A stretch of 64,000 nucleotides of DNA. It comes from Aquabacterium sp. A7-Y. Lineage in GTDB: Bacteria; Pseudomonadota; Gammaproteobacteria; Burkholderiales; Burkholderiaceae_C. Location of the stretch: the NCBI RefSeq assembly GCF_026153205.1, contig NZ_JAPFBW010000012.1, positions 1-64,000 of the forward strand, read 5' to 3'. Under the pieces are notes generated by a model. The model saw nothing but the letters and a program-made list of their open reading frames with translations. It had not been told where the DNA came from and made no database searches. Positions within the stretch are counted from its first letter, which is position 1. Each line of letters opens with the position of its first letter. This document shows positions 29,813 to 41,334 of this stretch, piece after piece. A program made the translations under genes and the position numbers.

Positions 29813-31876
29813 ATGATCCGCAAGCTCTTCGTCACGACCGCGCTGCCCTACGCCAACGGCAATTTCCACATCGGCCACATCATGGAATACATCCAGGCCG
29901 ACATCTGGGTTCGCTTCCAGCGCATGCAGGGACACCAGGTGCACTTCGTGGGCGCCGACGACGCGCACGGAGCGCCCATCATGATCGCGGCCGAGAAGGC
30001 GGGCAAGAGCCCCCAAGCCTTCGTGGCCGACATCGCCGCAGGCCGCCGGCAATACCTCGACGGCTTCCACATCAGCTTCGACCACTGGCACTCGACGGAC
30101 AGCCCCGAGAACACCGAGCTGGCCCAGGGCATCTACCGCGCACTGCGCAAGAACGGCCTGATCGCCTCGCGCAGCATCGAGCAGTTTTTCGACCCGGTGA
30201 AGCAGATGTTCCTGCCGGACCGCTACATCAAGGGCGAGTGCCCGAAATGCAGCGCGAAGGACCAGTACGGCGATTCCTGCGAGGTGTGCGGCGCGGTCTA
30301 CGCGCCCACCGAGCTCAAAAACCCCTACTCCACGCTGACCGGCGCCACGCCGGTGATGAAGTCGAGCGAGCACTACTTCTTCCAGCTTTCCTCCTCGCGC
30401 TGCATCGACTACCTGCAGGGCTGGACCCAGGACGGCAAGCTGCAGCCCGAGGTCGCCAACAAGATCAAGGAGTGGTTCACCACCGACGAGAACGGCCACG
30501 GCGGCCTGAGCGACTGGGACATCTCGCGCGACGCGCCCTACTTCGGCATCGAAATCCCTGACGCACCGGGCAAGTACTTCTATGTCTGGCTGGACGCACC
30601 GGTCGGCTACCTGGCGTCGTTGAAGAGCTACTTCGACCAGGGCGGCCCGAAGGCCAAGTACGGCGAGACCCGCTCCTTCGACGAGTTCATCGCCGCGCCC
30701 GACATCGAGCAGTACCACTTCATCGGCAAGGACATCACCTACTTCCACACCTTGTTCTGGCCGGCGATGCTGCACTTCAGCGGCCGCAAGGTGCCCGACA
30801 ACGTCTTCGTGCACGGCTTCATCACCGTCAGCGGCGAGAAGATGAGCAAAAGCCGCGGCACCGGCATCGATCCGCTCAAGTACCTGTCGCTGGGCATGAA
30901 CGCCGAATGGTTGCGCTACTACATCGCGGCCAAGCTGAGCGCCAAGGTGGAAGACGTGGACTTCAACCCCGAGGACTTCGTCGCCCGCGTCAACAGCGAC
31001 CTGGTCGGCAAGTACATCAACATCGCCAGCCGCGCCGCCGGTTTCATCAGCAAGCGTTTTGCCGGCAAGCTGGGGCCCACGCCGTCGGCGGACGGAGAGC
31101 AATTGCTCGCCACCCTGCGCGGCGCCGCCGCCGAGGTGCAGCGCCTCTACGAGGAGCGCGAATTCGGCAAGGCGCTGCGCGAGATCATGCTGCTGGCGGA
31201 CCGCGTCAACGAATACGTCGACCAGAACAAACCCTGGGAGCTGGCCAAGCAGACCGGTGCCGAGCCGCGCCTGCAGGAGGTCTGCACGATCTGCATCGAG
31301 TCCTTCCGCCTGCTGACGATCTACCTGAAGCCGGTGCTGCCGGCGCTGGCCGCCAAGGTCGAGGCCTTCCTGGATATCGCGCCACTGACCTTCGCCGATG
31401 CGGCGCGCGGCCTGGGCGAGCACCAGATCGGCAGCTACCAGCACCTGATGCAGCGGGTCGATCCGCAGCAGTTGGACGCCCTCTTCGAGCCGCCCGCCGT
31501 CGAGGCGCCCAAACCGGGCGGCGAGGACATCGCGCCGGTGATCGGCATCGACGACTTCGCCAAGCTGGACCTGCGCATCGCCAAGATCGTCGAGTGCAGC
31601 CATGTCGAAGGCTCGGACAAGCTGCTGCGCCTGAGCCTGGACGTCGGCGAGGGCCGCCTGCGCAATGTCTTCAGCGGCATCAAGAGCGCCTACCAGCCGG
31701 ACGAGCTGGTCGGCAAGCTGACCGTGATGGTCGCCAACTTGGCGCCGCGCAAGATGAAGTTCGGCGTCAGCGAAGGCATGGTGCTGGCCGCCTCGCACGC
31801 CGACGACAAGGTCGACGCCGGCATCTACGTGCTGGAGCCCTGGCCGGGCGCACAGCCCGGCATGCGGGTGCGCTGA
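29813..31876 (+). CDS. metG: Methionyl-tRNA synthetase
   Basis: Charges tRNA-Met with methionine. The 687-aa protein has the HIGH motif in [15 protein letters not shown], the zinc-binding [18 protein letters not shown] (four Cys), and [10 protein letters not shown]. The C-terminal dimerisation and tRNA-binding domain (about 585-687) begins [26 protein letters not shown]. It is the long, dimeric form usual in proteobacteria. Divergent from apbC; the gene ends before a strong hairpin. Confidence 0.97.
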   Translation: MIRKLFVTTALPYANGNFHIGHIMEYIQADIWVRFQRMQGHQVHFVGADDAHGAPIMIAAEKAGKSPQAFVADIAAGRRQYLDGFHISFDHWHSTDSPENTELAQGIYRALRKNGLIASRSIEQFFDPVKQMFLPDRYIKGECPKCSAKDQYGDSCEVCGAVYAPTELKNPYSTLTGATPVMKSSEHYFFQLSSSRCIDYLQGWTQDGKLQPEVANKIKEWFTTDENGHGGLSDWDISRDAPYFGIEIPDAPGKYFYVWLDAPVGYLASLKSYFDQGGPKAKYGETRSFDEFIAAPDIEQYHFIGKDITYFHTLFWPAMLHFSGRKVPDNVFVHGFITVSGEKMSKSRGTGIDPLKYLSLGMNAEWLRYYIAAKLSAKVEDVDFNPEDFVARVNSDLVGKYINIASRAAGFISKRFAGKLGPTPSADGEQLLATLRGAAAEVQRLYEEREFGKALREIMLLADRVNEYVDQNKPWELAKQTGAEPRLQEVCTICIESFRLLTIYLKPVLPALAAKVEAFLDIAPLTFADAARGLGEHQIGSYQHLMQRVDPQQLDALFEPPAVEAPKPGGEDIAPVIGIDDFAKLDLRIAKIVECSHVEGSDKLLRLSLDVGEGRLRNVFSGIKSAYQPDELVGKLTVMVANLAPRKMKFGVSEGMVLAASHADDKVDAGIYVLEPWPGAQPGMRVR

Positions 31877-31890
31877 GTACAGACAGGACA

Positions 31891-31910
31891 AAGGGCCGCA
31901 CGCGGCCCTT
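31891..31910. terminator. Convergent hairpin between metG and lolA
   Basis: AAGGGCCG at 31891-31898 pairs with CGGCCCTT at 31903-31910 around a CACG loop. It lies between the metG and lolA stops and can act on both strands; a weak T-rich tail is present on each side. Confidence 0.6.
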
Positions 31911-31933
31911 GTTCATGGCGGCCCGGGACGCGC

Positions 31934-32539
31934 TTACTGATCCAGCACGTCTGCGCCGGCCGGCGGGGTGAACTTGAAGGTGTCCGGCCCCATCGCCGCA
32001 TTCGCCTCCACGCGGGTGAAGCTCAGCAAGGACTTCTGCCCGAAGCTGTCGAGGATCTCGACCGCCGCCAGGTCCTTGCCCTTGAAGCCGACCTTGACCG
32101 ACTGGAACTGGCTGTCCTTCTGCTTGGGCACCGCCTCGGCCCATTGCAGGCCGTCCTGGTCGGGCAGCGCCTTGAGGTCGAAGTCCTTCTCCAGCGCGCC
32201 GCCGGCCAGCAAGGCCGCCGGCGTGGCGCCCAGTGCCTGGTTCATCGGACGCATGCTGACCTGGTTGAGATCGGGATCGTAGAGCCAGACCTTGCGGCCA
32301 TCGGCGACGATGAGCTGCTCGAAGGGCTTGGCGTATTCGAAGCGGAAGCGGCCCGGCCGCAGGAATTCGAAGCTGCCCTTGGAGCTGCGCTTCTTGGCCC
32401 CGTCGGGCGAGGTCACGGTCTGGGTGAAGTAGGCGCGGCCGCTCTTGACCTCCTGCACGAAACCCTTCAGGGTATCGACCGCATCGGCCCAGGCCGGGAG
32501 CGTGGCGCCCAGCAGCGCCGCCAACAGCAGTTTTTTCAT
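31934..32539 (-). CDS. lolA: Outer-membrane lipoprotein carrier protein
   Basis: Periplasmic chaperone of 201 aa that carries lipoproteins from LolCDE to the outer membrane. The signal peptide is [18 protein letters not shown]. Mature motifs include [52 protein letters not shown] and the C-terminal [21 protein letters not shown]. The ATG overlaps the ftsK stop (ATGA), so it is translated in series with ftsK, a classic arrangement in proteobacteria. Confidence 0.95.
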   Translation of the reverse strand: MKKLLLAALLGATLPAWADAVDTLKGFVQEVKSGRAYFTQTVTSPDGAKKRSSKGSFEFLRPGRFRFEYAKPFEQLIVADGRKVWLYDPDLNQVSMRPMNQALGATPAALLAGGALEKDFDLKALPDQDGLQWAEAVPKQKDSQFQSVKVGFKGKDLAAVEILDSFGQKSLLSFTRVEANAAMGPDTFKFTPPAGADVLDQ

Positions 32540-34959
32540 TCGTCTCGGTTGGGAACGACGATGTCCCGGTTCCCGTTGGTGGACATGCTCGATACGAGCC
32601 CGGACTTTTCCATTTGTTCCAGCAGGCGCGCGGCCCGGTTGTAACCGATGCGCAGGTGCCGCTGCACCAGCGAGATCGAGGCCCGGCGATGCTGCAGCAC
32701 CACCTGCACGGCCTGGTCGTACATCGGGTCGGCTTCGCCCTCGGCCCCCCCAGCGCCGCCCGCGCCGCCCTCACCCGCCGGGCCGCCCTCGCCGTCGAGC
32801 GTGCCCCCCTCGAGAATGCCCTCGATGTAGTTGGGCTCGCCCTGGCTCTTCAGGTACTCGACCACGCGGTGCACCTCGTCGTCACTGACGAAGGCGCCGT
32901 GGACGCGGATCGGCAGGCCGGTGCCAGGCGCCATGTAGAGCATGTCACCCTGCCCCAGCAGCGCCTCGGCCCCCATCTGGTCGAGGATGGTGCGCGAGTC
33001 GATCTTGCTGGAGACCTGGAAAGCGATGCGGGTCGGAATGTTGGCCTTGATCAAGCCGGTGATCACGTCCACGCTGGGGCGCTGGGTCGCCAGGATCAGG
33101 TGGATGCCGGCCGCCCGCGCCTTCTGCGCCAGGCGGGCGATCAACTCCTCGATCTTCTTGCCGACCACCATCATCAGGTCGGCCAGTTCGTCGATCACCA
33201 CCACGATGTGCGGCAGCCGGTCGAGCGGCTCGGGCTCCTCGGGCGTCAGGCTGAAGGGGTTGCTGATCTTCTCGCCGCGTTCGGTCGCCTCGGCGATCTT
33301 CTTGTTGTAGCCGGCCAGGTTGCGCACGCCCAGCTTGCTCATCAGCTTGTAGCGGCGCTCCATCTCGCCGACACACCAGTTCAGCGCATTGCCGGCCTGC
33401 TTCATGTCGGTGACCACCGGCGCCAGCAGATGGGGGATGCCCTCGTACATCGCCATCTCGAGCATCTTGGGGTCGATCATGATGAGGCGCACGTCGCGCG
33501 CCTCGGCCTTGTAGAGCAGCGACAGGATCATCGCGTTGATCCCGACCGACTTGCCCGAGCCGGTGGTACCCGCCACCAGCACGTGCGGCATCTTGGCCAG
33601 GTCGGCCACCACCGGATGGCCGACGATGTCCTTGCCCAGGCCCATCGTCAGCATGGACTGCGCGTCGTTGTAGATCTGCGAGCCCAGGATCTCGGCCAGC
33701 CGGATGCTCTGCCGCTTCGCATTCGGCAGTTCCAGCGCCATCAGGTTCTTGCCGGGGATGGTCTCGACCACCCGGATGCTCACCAGGCTCAGCGAGCGCG
33801 CCAGGTCCTTGGCCAGGTTGACGATCTGCGACCCCTTCACCCCGGTGGCCGGCTCGATCTCGTAGCGGGTGATCACCGGGCCCGGCGAGGCCGCCACCAC
33901 CCGCACCTCGACGCCGAAGTCCTTCAGTTTCTTCTCGATCATGCGGGAGGTCATCTCCAGCGTCTCTGGGGTGACCGTGGTCTCCAGCTTGGCCGGCGCC
34001 GCGTCGAGCAGGTCGACCTGCGGCAGCTTGGTGTCGTTCAGCTCCTTGAAAAGCGGCTTCTGGCGCTCCTTGACGACACGCTCGGACTTGGGCACCTCGA
34101 CGACGGCCGGCTCGATCAGGATGGGCGGGTGGTCTTCGATCACGTGGCGCTCGACCTCGACCACCTTGGCACGCTCCTTGATTGCCTTCTCGCCCAGGCG
34201 CAGGTCTTCCTTGATCTCGCGGCGCGCCTCGCGCTTGACACGCCAGCCGTCGATGCGCGCGCCCAGGCCCTCGGCCGCACGGACCCAGGAAAAGCGCAGT
34301 GCCATCGAGACGCCGGCGACCAGCAGCGCGATCCACCAGACGCCGGAGCCGGCAAAACCCAGCAGCTTCATGCTGGCCGGGCCCAGCACGTCACCCAACA
34401 CGCCGCCGGCGTGGCCGGGCAGGTGGGGCTCCAGGTGGTACAGCCGGGTCCATTCGAGGCTGCAGCTGGCGCACAACAGCGCCACCACCCCGACCCAGAA
34501 CAGCCACAGGGGCGGCGCCGCCGGGTCGGTCGCCGGTGCCCCGTCGGGCCGCAGCAGGCGGGCCAGCGAGCCCAGCCAGGCACGGCTGGCGATCAGGACC
34601 AGCCACCAGGACGAAAAGCCGAACAGGAAATACAGCAGGTCCGAGACCCAGGCGCCGAGCACGCCAGCGGCGTTGTGCACACCGCTGCCGTCGCCGGTGG
34701 TGGACCAGGCGGCGTCGGCCGGCGAGTGGCTGAGCATTGCGATCAGCAGCAGGATGAGGCCCAGCGCGCCGAGGAAGACGCTCAGCTGGACGCGCCACTT
34801 CGGCGGCGCGGCGGGCTCGGGCGCCGCCGCTTTCGCCTTGGGCGTGCGGGTGTAGGCCGCGGAGCTGCCGCGGCCCGAGGACGGCGCCGGAGCCGGTACC
34901 GGGGCGGGCGCCGCGGCCTGGCCGGGATCGCCGCCAAGGGAGCCAAGAGGAAATGCCAT
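32536..34959 (-). CDS. ftsK: DNA translocase FtsK
   Basis: Septal DNA pump that clears the chromosome terminus and activates XerCD at dif. The protein is 807 aa: a Pro/Ala-rich N-terminus, four membrane helices (about 55-185), a short linker, then the motor. The Walker A is [36 protein letters not shown] is typical of FtsK. The C-terminal gamma winged-helix domain ([38 protein letters not shown]) recognises KOPS. The ATG at 34959 follows AAGAGGAA-type spacing; the further-open frame upstream lacks FtsK similarity. It is followed directly by lolA. Confidence 0.96.
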   Translation of the reverse strand: MAFPLGSLGGDPGQAAAPAPVPAPAPSSGRGSSAAYTRTPKAKAAAPEPAAPPKWRVQLSVFLGALGLILLLIAMLSHSPADAAWSTTGDGSGVHNAAGVLGAWVSDLLYFLFGFSSWWLVLIASRAWLGSLARLLRPDGAPATDPAAPPLWLFWVGVVALLCASCSLEWTRLYHLEPHLPGHAGGVLGDVLGPASMKLLGFAGSGVWWIALLVAGVSMALRFSWVRAAEGLGARIDGWRVKREARREIKEDLRLGEKAIKERAKVVEVERHVIEDHPPILIEPAVVEVPKSERVVKERQKPLFKELNDTKLPQVDLLDAAPAKLETTVTPETLEMTSRMIEKKLKDFGVEVRVVAASPGPVITRYEIEPATGVKGSQIVNLAKDLARSLSLVSIRVVETIPGKNLMALELPNAKRQSIRLAEILGSQIYNDAQSMLTMGLGKDIVGHPVVADLAKMPHVLVAGTTGSGKSVGINAMILSLLYKAEARDVRLIMIDPKMLEMAMYEGIPHLLAPVVTDMKQAGNALNWCVGEMERRYKLMSKLGVRNLAGYNKKIAEATERGEKISNPFSLTPEEPEPLDRLPHIVVVIDELADLMMVVGKKIEELIARLAQKARAAGIHLILATQRPSVDVITGLIKANIPTRIAFQVSSKIDSRTILDQMGAEALLGQGDMLYMAPGTGLPIRVHGAFVSDDEVHRVVEYLKSQGEPNYIEGILEGGTLDGEGGPAGEGGAGGAGGAEGEADPMYDQAVQVVLQHRRASISLVQRHLRIGYNRAARLLEQMEKSGLVSSMSTNGNRDIVVPNRDE

Positions 34960-35062
34960 GCGCGGATTGTGAATCAAGCGCGTGGCGTACAAACGACAGA
35001 AGCCCGCGGCCGCAACAAGTCCAAACGATTCGGGCGTCCCGGACCGGGCGGGCCGACCGGCC

Positions 35063-35731
35063 TCAGCCGACCTGCAGACGCTCCTTGATGATGACCGAGC
35101 CATCCGGCTGGGTCTCGACGTACTGACGCTCCTCCAGGTCCTTCATCACGCGGCTGACCATCTCGCGCGAAGCGCCGACGATCTTGGCCAGGTCCTGACG
35201 GGAGACCTTGTTGCGGATCAGGAGCGAGCCCCCGCTTTCCTCGGCCATGTCCAGCAGCGTGCGGGCGACGCGGCCGTAGACGTCCAGCAGCGCGAGCGAC
35301 TCGATCTGGCGATCGGCGGCGCGCAGGCGCGACACCAGGCCGCGCATGATGGCGTAGGACAGGCTGGAGTTTTCGGGCAGGCAGCGCGCGAACTCGGTGC
35401 GGCCCAGCACCAGCACGTCGGTCTGCACCTCGGCGCGCACGGTGGCGGAGTGGGGCTCGTTGTCGATCAGGCTCATCTCGCCAACGTAGTCGCCCGGATG
35501 CAGCATCGCGAGGATGACCTCCCGGCCCCGGGCATCGGCCGTCAGCACGCGGGCGCGGCCGGTCAGCAGGATGAACAGGGCATTGGACTTGCGCCCCTGC
35601 TCGACGATGATCTCCCCGCGCCGGTAGCGGCGTTTCACGACGCCTTCGGCCACCGCTTCGGCCTGGGTACTGGTCAACATCGAAAACAAGGGTACGCGTC
35701 GAATCAGGTCCAGGTTAGAGAGCATCGCCAT
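35063..35731 (-). CDS. Crp/Fnr-family transcriptional regulator
   Basis: Homodimeric regulator of 222 aa. The cyclic-nucleotide-binding-like beta-roll (about 15-125) includes [24 protein letters not shown] and [23 protein letters not shown]. This matches the CRP phosphate-binding cassette (GExS, P-x-RxA), so cAMP or a related nucleotide is a plausible ligand. A long dimerisation helix follows. The DNA-binding domain has [27 protein letters not shown], with the RExxxR contacts of E. coli CRP, which read TGTGA half-sites. No FNR-type cysteine cluster is present. A near-perfect CRP-type palindrome lies 140 bp upstream. Confidence 0.88.
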   Translation of the reverse strand: MAMLSNLDLIRRVPLFSMLTSTQAEAVAEGVVKRRYRRGEIIVEQGRKSNALFILLTGRARVLTADARGREVILAMLHPGDYVGEMSLIDNEPHSATVRAEVQTDVLVLGRTEFARCLPENSSLSYAIMRGLVSRLRAADRQIESLALLDVYGRVARTLLDMAEESGGSLLIRNKVSRQDLAKIVGASREMVSRVMKDLEERQYVETQPDGSVIIKERLQVG

Positions 35732-35803
35732 ACATCACCTTCTGCGTTGTTTCGTCCTGCGGTCGCGCAAAACCCGTGTCCTGCGCCGGTCGGCGGGGTT
35801 TCC

Positions 35804-35809
35804 TACAAT
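35804..35809 (+). promoter_or_regulatory. Putative -10 hexamer in the crp-trxB intergenic region
   Basis: TACAAT matches five of six -10 consensus bases and points towards trxB. It lies 165 bases before the trxB ATG and 62 bases before the palindrome at 35871, so the palindrome would be in the leader. No good -35 is seen. Confidence 0.3.
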
Positions 35810-35870
35810 CCCCGCTTGTGATGGCGCCCGAGGGCCCCATCTGCCGGCAGTGTCACACCTTCCTGCACGC

Positions 35871-36937
<1,067 letters not shown>

Positions 36938-37022
36938 GATACTGCGGGCCGGCCGGAGGCCCGCACAGTCAGCCTCCGGTCGAATCGTGAGCGGCTTCTC
37001 GCAGGCCGCCACGTTTTCTGGC

Positions 37023-37028
37023 TATAAT
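37023..37028 (+). promoter_or_regulatory. -10 element of the rpmB-rpmG operon
   Basis: TATAAT, the exact -10 consensus, in TTCTGGCTATAATCGCC. It is 200 bp before the rpmB ATG, leaving a leader of roughly 190 nt. No close -35 match stands out, so an upstream-element or extended contact may substitute. Confidence 0.6.
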
Positions 37029-37228
37029 CGCCGTCTTTGCCGATACCGGCTTTGCCTCTATTTGTGCCGCAAACAGCTCTTGTTTGCGAAGCAAGCCAGG
37101 GACGCGAAGCCTTCGAAGGGCGTCCACCAAGCGGCCTGGTTCGCATCCCCCCGAGGGAGACCTCGAAGGATAACGGGCCGCCTGCTCTAGGCGTCAGATC
37201 TGAACCGAGATTGAAACGGAGAAGCGTC

Positions 37229-37462
37229 ATGGCACGCGTCTGTCAAGTTACGGGCAAGCGCCCGATGGTGGGCAACAATGTGTCCCACGCCAACAACAAA
37301 ACGAAGCGCCGCTTCCTGCCTAACCTGCAGTACCGCCGCTTCTGGGTCGAGAGCGAAAACCGCTGGGTGCGCCTGCGCGTCAGCAACGCCGCTCTGCGCC
37401 TGATCGACAAGGTCGGCATCGAGCAGGTCGTCGCCGACCTGCGCGCCAAGGGCGAGCTCTGA
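37229..37462 (+). CDS. rpmB: 50S ribosomal protein L28
   Basis: Large-subunit ribosomal protein of 77 aa. The sequence begins [29 protein letters not shown] and has [26 protein letters not shown], matching L28 over its whole length. No zinc-type cysteine pairs are present, so it is the C-minus form. The ATG at 37229 follows a GGAGAAG ribosome site. rpmG follows 26 bp later, the standard operon. Confidence 0.97.
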   Translation: MARVCQVTGKRPMVGNNVSHANNKTKRRFLPNLQYRRFWVESENRWVRLRVSNAALRLIDKVGIEQVVADLRAKGEL

Positions 37463-37488
37463 TCGCCAACGCTTAAGGAGCACACACC

Positions 37489-37656
37489 ATGGCCAAGACC
37501 GCTCGCGAAAAGATCAAGCTGGAGTCGACCGCAGGTACCGGTCACTTCTATACGACCACCAAGAACAAAAAGACGACGCCCGAGAAGATGGAGATCATGA
37601 AGTTCGATCCCAAGGCTCGCAAGCACGTCGCCTACAAGGAAGTGAAGCTGAAGTAA
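37489..37656 (+). CDS. rpmG: 50S ribosomal protein L33
   Basis: Large-subunit ribosomal protein of 55 aa: [40 protein letters not shown] and a basic C-terminus [11 protein letters not shown]. This is the zinc-free L33 form. AAGGAG lies eight bases before the ATG. It is the second gene of the rpmB-rpmG operon, ending at a rho-independent terminator. Confidence 0.97.
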   Translation: MAKTAREKIKLESTAGTGHFYTTTKNKKTTPEKMEIMKFDPKARKHVAYKEVKLK

Positions 37657-37680
37657 TTCGGCTCCTGCCTTGCAGGTCCA

Positions 37681-37710
37681 CCCGCCCGGCTCCGGCCCGG
37701 CGGGTTTTTT
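37681..37710 (+). terminator. Rho-independent terminator of rpmB-rpmG
   Basis: CCCGCC (37681-37686) pairs with GGCGGG (37699-37704), with further GC pairing inside, followed directly by TTTTTT (37705-37710). It is 25 bp after the rpmG stop. Confidence 0.88.
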
Positions 37711-37861
37711 GTTGGTTGTCTCGGCCCGGTCAGGCCCTTGCGAAGGCCTGTCTTGTCCGGCTGCGGGCCCGGCGACCCGCGCCATCGCGGGGCTCGCCAT
37801 CAGCCCCCACCGTCCCCGCATCGCCCTGCCCCTGCCCCCCGGGCGCGGCCACCAACAGACG

Positions 37862-37891
37862 GAAAAAAAGCGCCTCCGAGGAGGCGCTTTT
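37862..37891 (-). terminator. Rho-independent terminator of the desaturase gene
   Basis: AAAAGCGCCTC (37866-37876) pairs with GAGGCGCTTTT (37881-37891) around a CGAG loop. Read on the minus strand the stem ends in a run of T, 22 bp after the desaturase stop. The opposite strand also has four T, so it may act both ways. Confidence 0.85.
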
Positions 37892-37912
37892 GTCGGGAGG
37901 CGAGGCCCCGGA

Positions 37913-39136
37913 TCAGGCGTGGGCGGCGCGCAGCTTCAGCGCGAAGTCCTGCAGCGCGGCGATGCCGCTTTCTTCGGCCTTCTTGCACCAGGCCTGCAGA
38001 TCGGCCACCAGTTGCTCGGCGGAGACATTGGTGCGGGTCCAGAGCTGACGCAGTTCCTCGCGCATCGCGACCAGCTTCGCCAGGGCAGGCGACTGTGCGC
38101 ACGCGCTCGCGACATGCTGCTTCACGTCCGACGGGATACGGTCCTCGTCGCGGTGCAGCCAGCGCTTGGCCAGGCGCAGTTCCTTCCACTTGGCGCTGTT
38201 CTTGGCGCCGTTGGCTTTGAGGTGCTGCAGTTCGGCGGCGCAGGCGCGCTTGAGCTCGCGCCCGTACTTGGCCATGACTTCGTAACGGTTGGCGATGATG
38301 GCTTCCAGGGTGTGGGCATCGGCCACCGGCTTGACCTGGCCCAGCTTGAGCATGGGCGGGGTCTTGCGGACCTTGGCCAGGCCCAGCATCTCCATCGCGC
38401 GGATATAGCCCCAGCCGATGTCGAACTCGTACTTCTTGACCGACAGCTTGGCGGAGGTCGGGTAGGTGTGGTGGTTGTTGTGCAACTCCTCGCCGCCGAT
38501 GATGATGCCCCAGGGCGAGATGTTGGTCGACGCGTCAGCGGCCTCGAAGTTGCGGTAGCCCCACCAGTGGCCGAGGCCGTTGATGATGCCGGCGGCGGTG
38601 ATCGGGATCCACAGCATCTGGACCGCCCAGACCGTCGCACCGACGGCACCGAACAGCAGCAGGTCGATGATCAGCATCAGGCCCACGCCCTGCCAGGTGA
38701 AGCGGCTGTAGACGTTGCGTTCGACCCAGTCGTCCGGCGTGTTGTGGCCGAACTTGGCCAGCGTTTCCTGGTTCTTGGACTCGGCGCGATAGAGCTCGCT
38801 GCCGGTCAGCAGCACCGTCTTGATGCCGCGCGTCTGCGGGCTGTGCGGATCGTCGTGGGTTTCGCACTTGGCGTGGTGCTTGCGGTGGATCGCGACCCAC
38901 TCCTTGGTCACCATGCCGGTGGTCATCCAGAGCCAGAGGCGGAAGAAATGCTGCACCGCGGGGTGCAGGTCCACCGAGCGGTGGGCTTGCGAACGGTGCA
39001 GGAAGATCGTGACCGCCGCGATCGTGATGTGAGTGGCCACCAGGACGAAGGCAAGGATCTGCCACCAGGCGGCCTGGAGCACGCCGTTGGCGAGCCAGTC
39101 GACCAGACCATCCCACACGACAAGAATTTCTGACAT
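37913..39136 (-). CDS. Membrane fatty-acid (acyl-CoA) delta-9-type desaturase
   Basis: Di-iron membrane desaturase of 407 aa that introduces a double bond into acyl chains and so adjusts membrane fluidity. The three His boxes are HRSQAH, HRKHH and, after the membrane segments, HNNHH in GGEELHNNHHTYPTSAKL. The hydrophobic segments are at ~25-50 and ~165-195. A C-terminal ~130-residue soluble extension (LKRACAAELQHLKANG and following helices) is longer than in the minimal enzyme but usual in betaproteobacteria. It has its own terminator. Substrate chain position cannot be read from the sequence. Confidence 0.9.
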   Translation of the reverse strand: MSEILVVWDGLVDWLANGVLQAAWWQILAFVLVATHITIAAVTIFLHRSQAHRSVDLHPAVQHFFRLWLWMTTGMVTKEWVAIHRKHHAKCETHDDPHSPQTRGIKTVLLTGSELYRAESKNQETLAKFGHNTPDDWVERNVYSRFTWQGVGLMLIIDLLLFGAVGATVWAVQMLWIPITAAGIINGLGHWWGYRNFEAADASTNISPWGIIIGGEELHNNHHTYPTSAKLSVKKYEFDIGWGYIRAMEMLGLAKVRKTPPMLKLGQVKPVADAHTLEAIIANRYEVMAKYGRELKRACAAELQHLKANGAKNSAKWKELRLAKRWLHRDEDRIPSDVKQHVASACAQSPALAKLVAMREELRQLWTRTNVSAEQLVADLQAWCKKAEESGIAALQDFALKLRAAHA

Positions 39137-39286
39137 CTAAGAGCCTTTCTGAACGCTCGCCGATTGTAGGGGACCGGGTTCTGCGGATTCCCCGGAAAAA
39201 ATCGGGTTAATCCGTGACTTCCCGTGCTTTTGACCGGAATCAACAAGCACCCATGACCGGCCAGCCAGCTCTTGGAGCAAACCCGG

Positions 39287-40546
39287 TCAGCGACGTTCCC
39301 AAACGGCGGCAAAAAAACCGTCCGTCGCATGCCGATGCGGCCACAGGCGCAGGTGGTCCCCCTGGACAAGCAATTCCGGTGCCTCCACCTTGGCATGCTC
39401 GAGGATGCCGGCCACGGGCACCGGCGTGTAGTCCCGCCCGGCCTCCGAGGTGAACTGCTCGGCGATACGCTCGTTTTCCTCGGCCAGCACGCTGCAGGTG
39501 GCGTAGACCAGCCGGCCGCCCGGCTTGAGCAGGCGCGCGGCGCTCTGCAGGATGGCCAGTTGCTTGCCGACCAGTTCCTCGACCGCCTTGGGCGACTGGC
39601 GCCACTTGAGGTCGGGGTTGCGCCTCAGGGTGCCGAGGCCGGAACACGGCGCGTCGACCAGCACCCGATCGATCTTGCCCGCCAGGCGCTTGATGCGCTC
39701 GTCGCGCTCGTGAGCGATCTGGGCCGGGTAGACATTGGACAGGCCGCTGCGCGCGAGGCGCGGCTTGAGGTTGTCGAGCCGGTGGCCCGAGACGTCGAAG
39801 GCATAGAGCCGCCCGGTGTTGCGCATCGCCGCGCCCAGCGCGAGCGTCTTGCCGCCCGCGCCGGCGCAGAAGTCCACCACCATCTCGCCGCGCCGCGGCT
39901 CGGTCAGCAGCGCCAACAGCTGGCTGCCCTCGTCCTGCACCTCGACCTCGCCGCGGGTGAAGACATCGAGCTTGTTGAGCGCCGGCTTGCCGGCGATGCG
40001 CAGGCCCCAGGGCGAGTGTGGCGTCGGCTGCGCTTCGATGCCCTCCTGCTGCAGCGCCTCGACGACGGCTTCGCGCCGGGACTTCAGCAGGTTGACGCGC
40101 AAGTCCAGCGGCGCCGGCTGGTTGAGGCTGTCGACCAGCGGCCAGAACTCCTCGCCCAGGGTCGCCTTCAGCGGCGTCGCGATCCAGTCCGGCAGGTTGT
40201 GGCGCAGCTTTTCCGGCAGGCTGGCCGGGTCGATCGCCTTGACCTCGCTGAGCCACTGCTGTTCGTGCGGGCCCAGGGCGCTGCGCAGGAAACTGTCGCT
40301 GCCCTGCCAACCGAGGATGGCGAGCCGGCGTTCCAGCGCGCCCGAACCCGACTGCGCGAAGTGCTGCAGCAGCAGGCGCTGGCGCACCACCGCATAGGCG
40401 GTCTCGGCCAGGGTGTGGCGCTCCCGGGGCCCCAGCTGGCGGTGCTGACGGAAAAAGGCGGAGACGACGCTGTCGGCCGGGGCGTCGAACTTGAGGATGG
40501 CGCGCACCAGGTCGGTGGCGAGATCGAGCAGGGCATTCGGATGCAT
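39287..40546 (-). CDS. rsmB: 16S rRNA (cytosine-5) methyltransferase, RsmB family
   Basis: SAM-dependent enzyme of 419 aa; RsmB makes m5C967 in 16S rRNA. The N-terminal ~150 residues form a NusB-like helical domain. The catalytic domain has VQDEGSQLLALL, the SAM loop VVDFCAGAGGKTLALG, DAPCSGLGTLRRNPDLKW with one of the two catalytic cysteines, and LVYATCSVLAEENE with the other. It could belong to a sister subgroup of RsmB/NOP, so the specific base is inferred. It follows purN by 51 bp on the same strand. Confidence 0.85.
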   Translation of the reverse strand: MHPNALLDLATDLVRAILKFDAPADSVVSAFFRQHRQLGPRERHTLAETAYAVVRQRLLLQHFAQSGSGALERRLAILGWQGSDSFLRSALGPHEQQWLSEVKAIDPASLPEKLRHNLPDWIATPLKATLGEEFWPLVDSLNQPAPLDLRVNLLKSRREAVVEALQQEGIEAQPTPHSPWGLRIAGKPALNKLDVFTRGEVEVQDEGSQLLALLTEPRRGEMVVDFCAGAGGKTLALGAAMRNTGRLYAFDVSGHRLDNLKPRLARSGLSNVYPAQIAHERDERIKRLAGKIDRVLVDAPCSGLGTLRRNPDLKWRQSPKAVEELVGKQLAILQSAARLLKPGGRLVYATCSVLAEENERIAEQFTSEAGRDYTPVPVAGILEHAKVEAPELLVQGDHLRLWPHRHATDGFFAAVWERR

Positions 40547-40597
40547 GACCGGGATTATCCCCGCCCCCCATCCGGAACCACGCCGACCGTGGTCGAC

Positions 40598-41227
40598 TCA
40601 GCCGACCACCAGCTGCGCCTCGCCGCCCCGGTGCACGATGACGCCGTCGCGGCTGTCGAGCGCGTCGCTGACGATCCAGCGCACCGCCATCGGGTAGATG
40701 CGGTGCTCCTGCACCAGCACGCGCTGCGACAGCGTGGCCTCGGCGTCGCCCGGCAGCACCGGCACCGCCGCCTGCACGACGATGGGGCCGTGGTCGAGCT
40801 CGGCCGTGACGTAGTGCACGGTCGCCCCCGCCAGCTTGCAGCCCAGCTCGATCGCACGGCGGTGGGTGTGCAGGCCCGGGAAGGCCGGCAGCAGCGAGGG
40901 ATGGATGTTGATCATGCGTCCGGCGTAGTGCTCGACGAAGCCGGGCGTGAGGATACGCATGAAGCCGGCCAGCACCACCAGGTCCGGCGCATGGGCGTCG
41001 ATGGCCCGCGCCAGCTCGGCGTCGAAGGCCTCGCGCGAGGTGTGCTGCTTGTGATCGACCACAGCCGTCGCGATGCCGTGCGCCGCGGCGAACTCCAGCC
41101 CCTTGGCCTCGGGCCGGTTGCTGACGACGGCCGCGATGCGCGCCGGCCACTGCTCGGCGGCGCAGGCCTTGACGATGGCTTCCATGTTGGAGCCGCGGCC
41201 GGAAATCAGGATCACGATGCGTTTCAT
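40598..41227 (-). CDS. purN: Phosphoribosylglycinamide formyltransferase
   Basis: Transfers a formyl group from 10-formyl-THF to GAR in purine biosynthesis. 209 aa. The N-terminus is MKRIVILISGRGSNMEAIVKA. The active-site segment is LAGFMRILTPGFVEHYAGRMINIHPSLLPAFPGL, with the catalytic Asn-His region. GATVHYVTAELDHGPIVVQAAVPV contains the Asp. The ATG at 41227 is the canonical start; the open frame before it is not part of the family. It precedes rsmB. Confidence 0.96.
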   Translation of the reverse strand: MKRIVILISGRGSNMEAIVKACAAEQWPARIAAVVSNRPEAKGLEFAAAHGIATAVVDHKQHTSREAFDAELARAIDAHAPDLVVLAGFMRILTPGFVEHYAGRMINIHPSLLPAFPGLHTHRRAIELGCKLAGATVHYVTAELDHGPIVVQAAVPVLPGDAEATLSQRVLVQEHRIYPMAVRWIVSDALDSRDGVIVHRGGEAQLVVG

Positions 41228-41334
41228 GGGGCGGCAGTGTAGCGGGCGGGGTGAGGCTGCCGCCAACGGGAAAGCGCTCGGGCCGCCACCTACAATGCGC
41301 GTTCCCCCTAAGCTGACCCCTTGCTGAGCTTCTC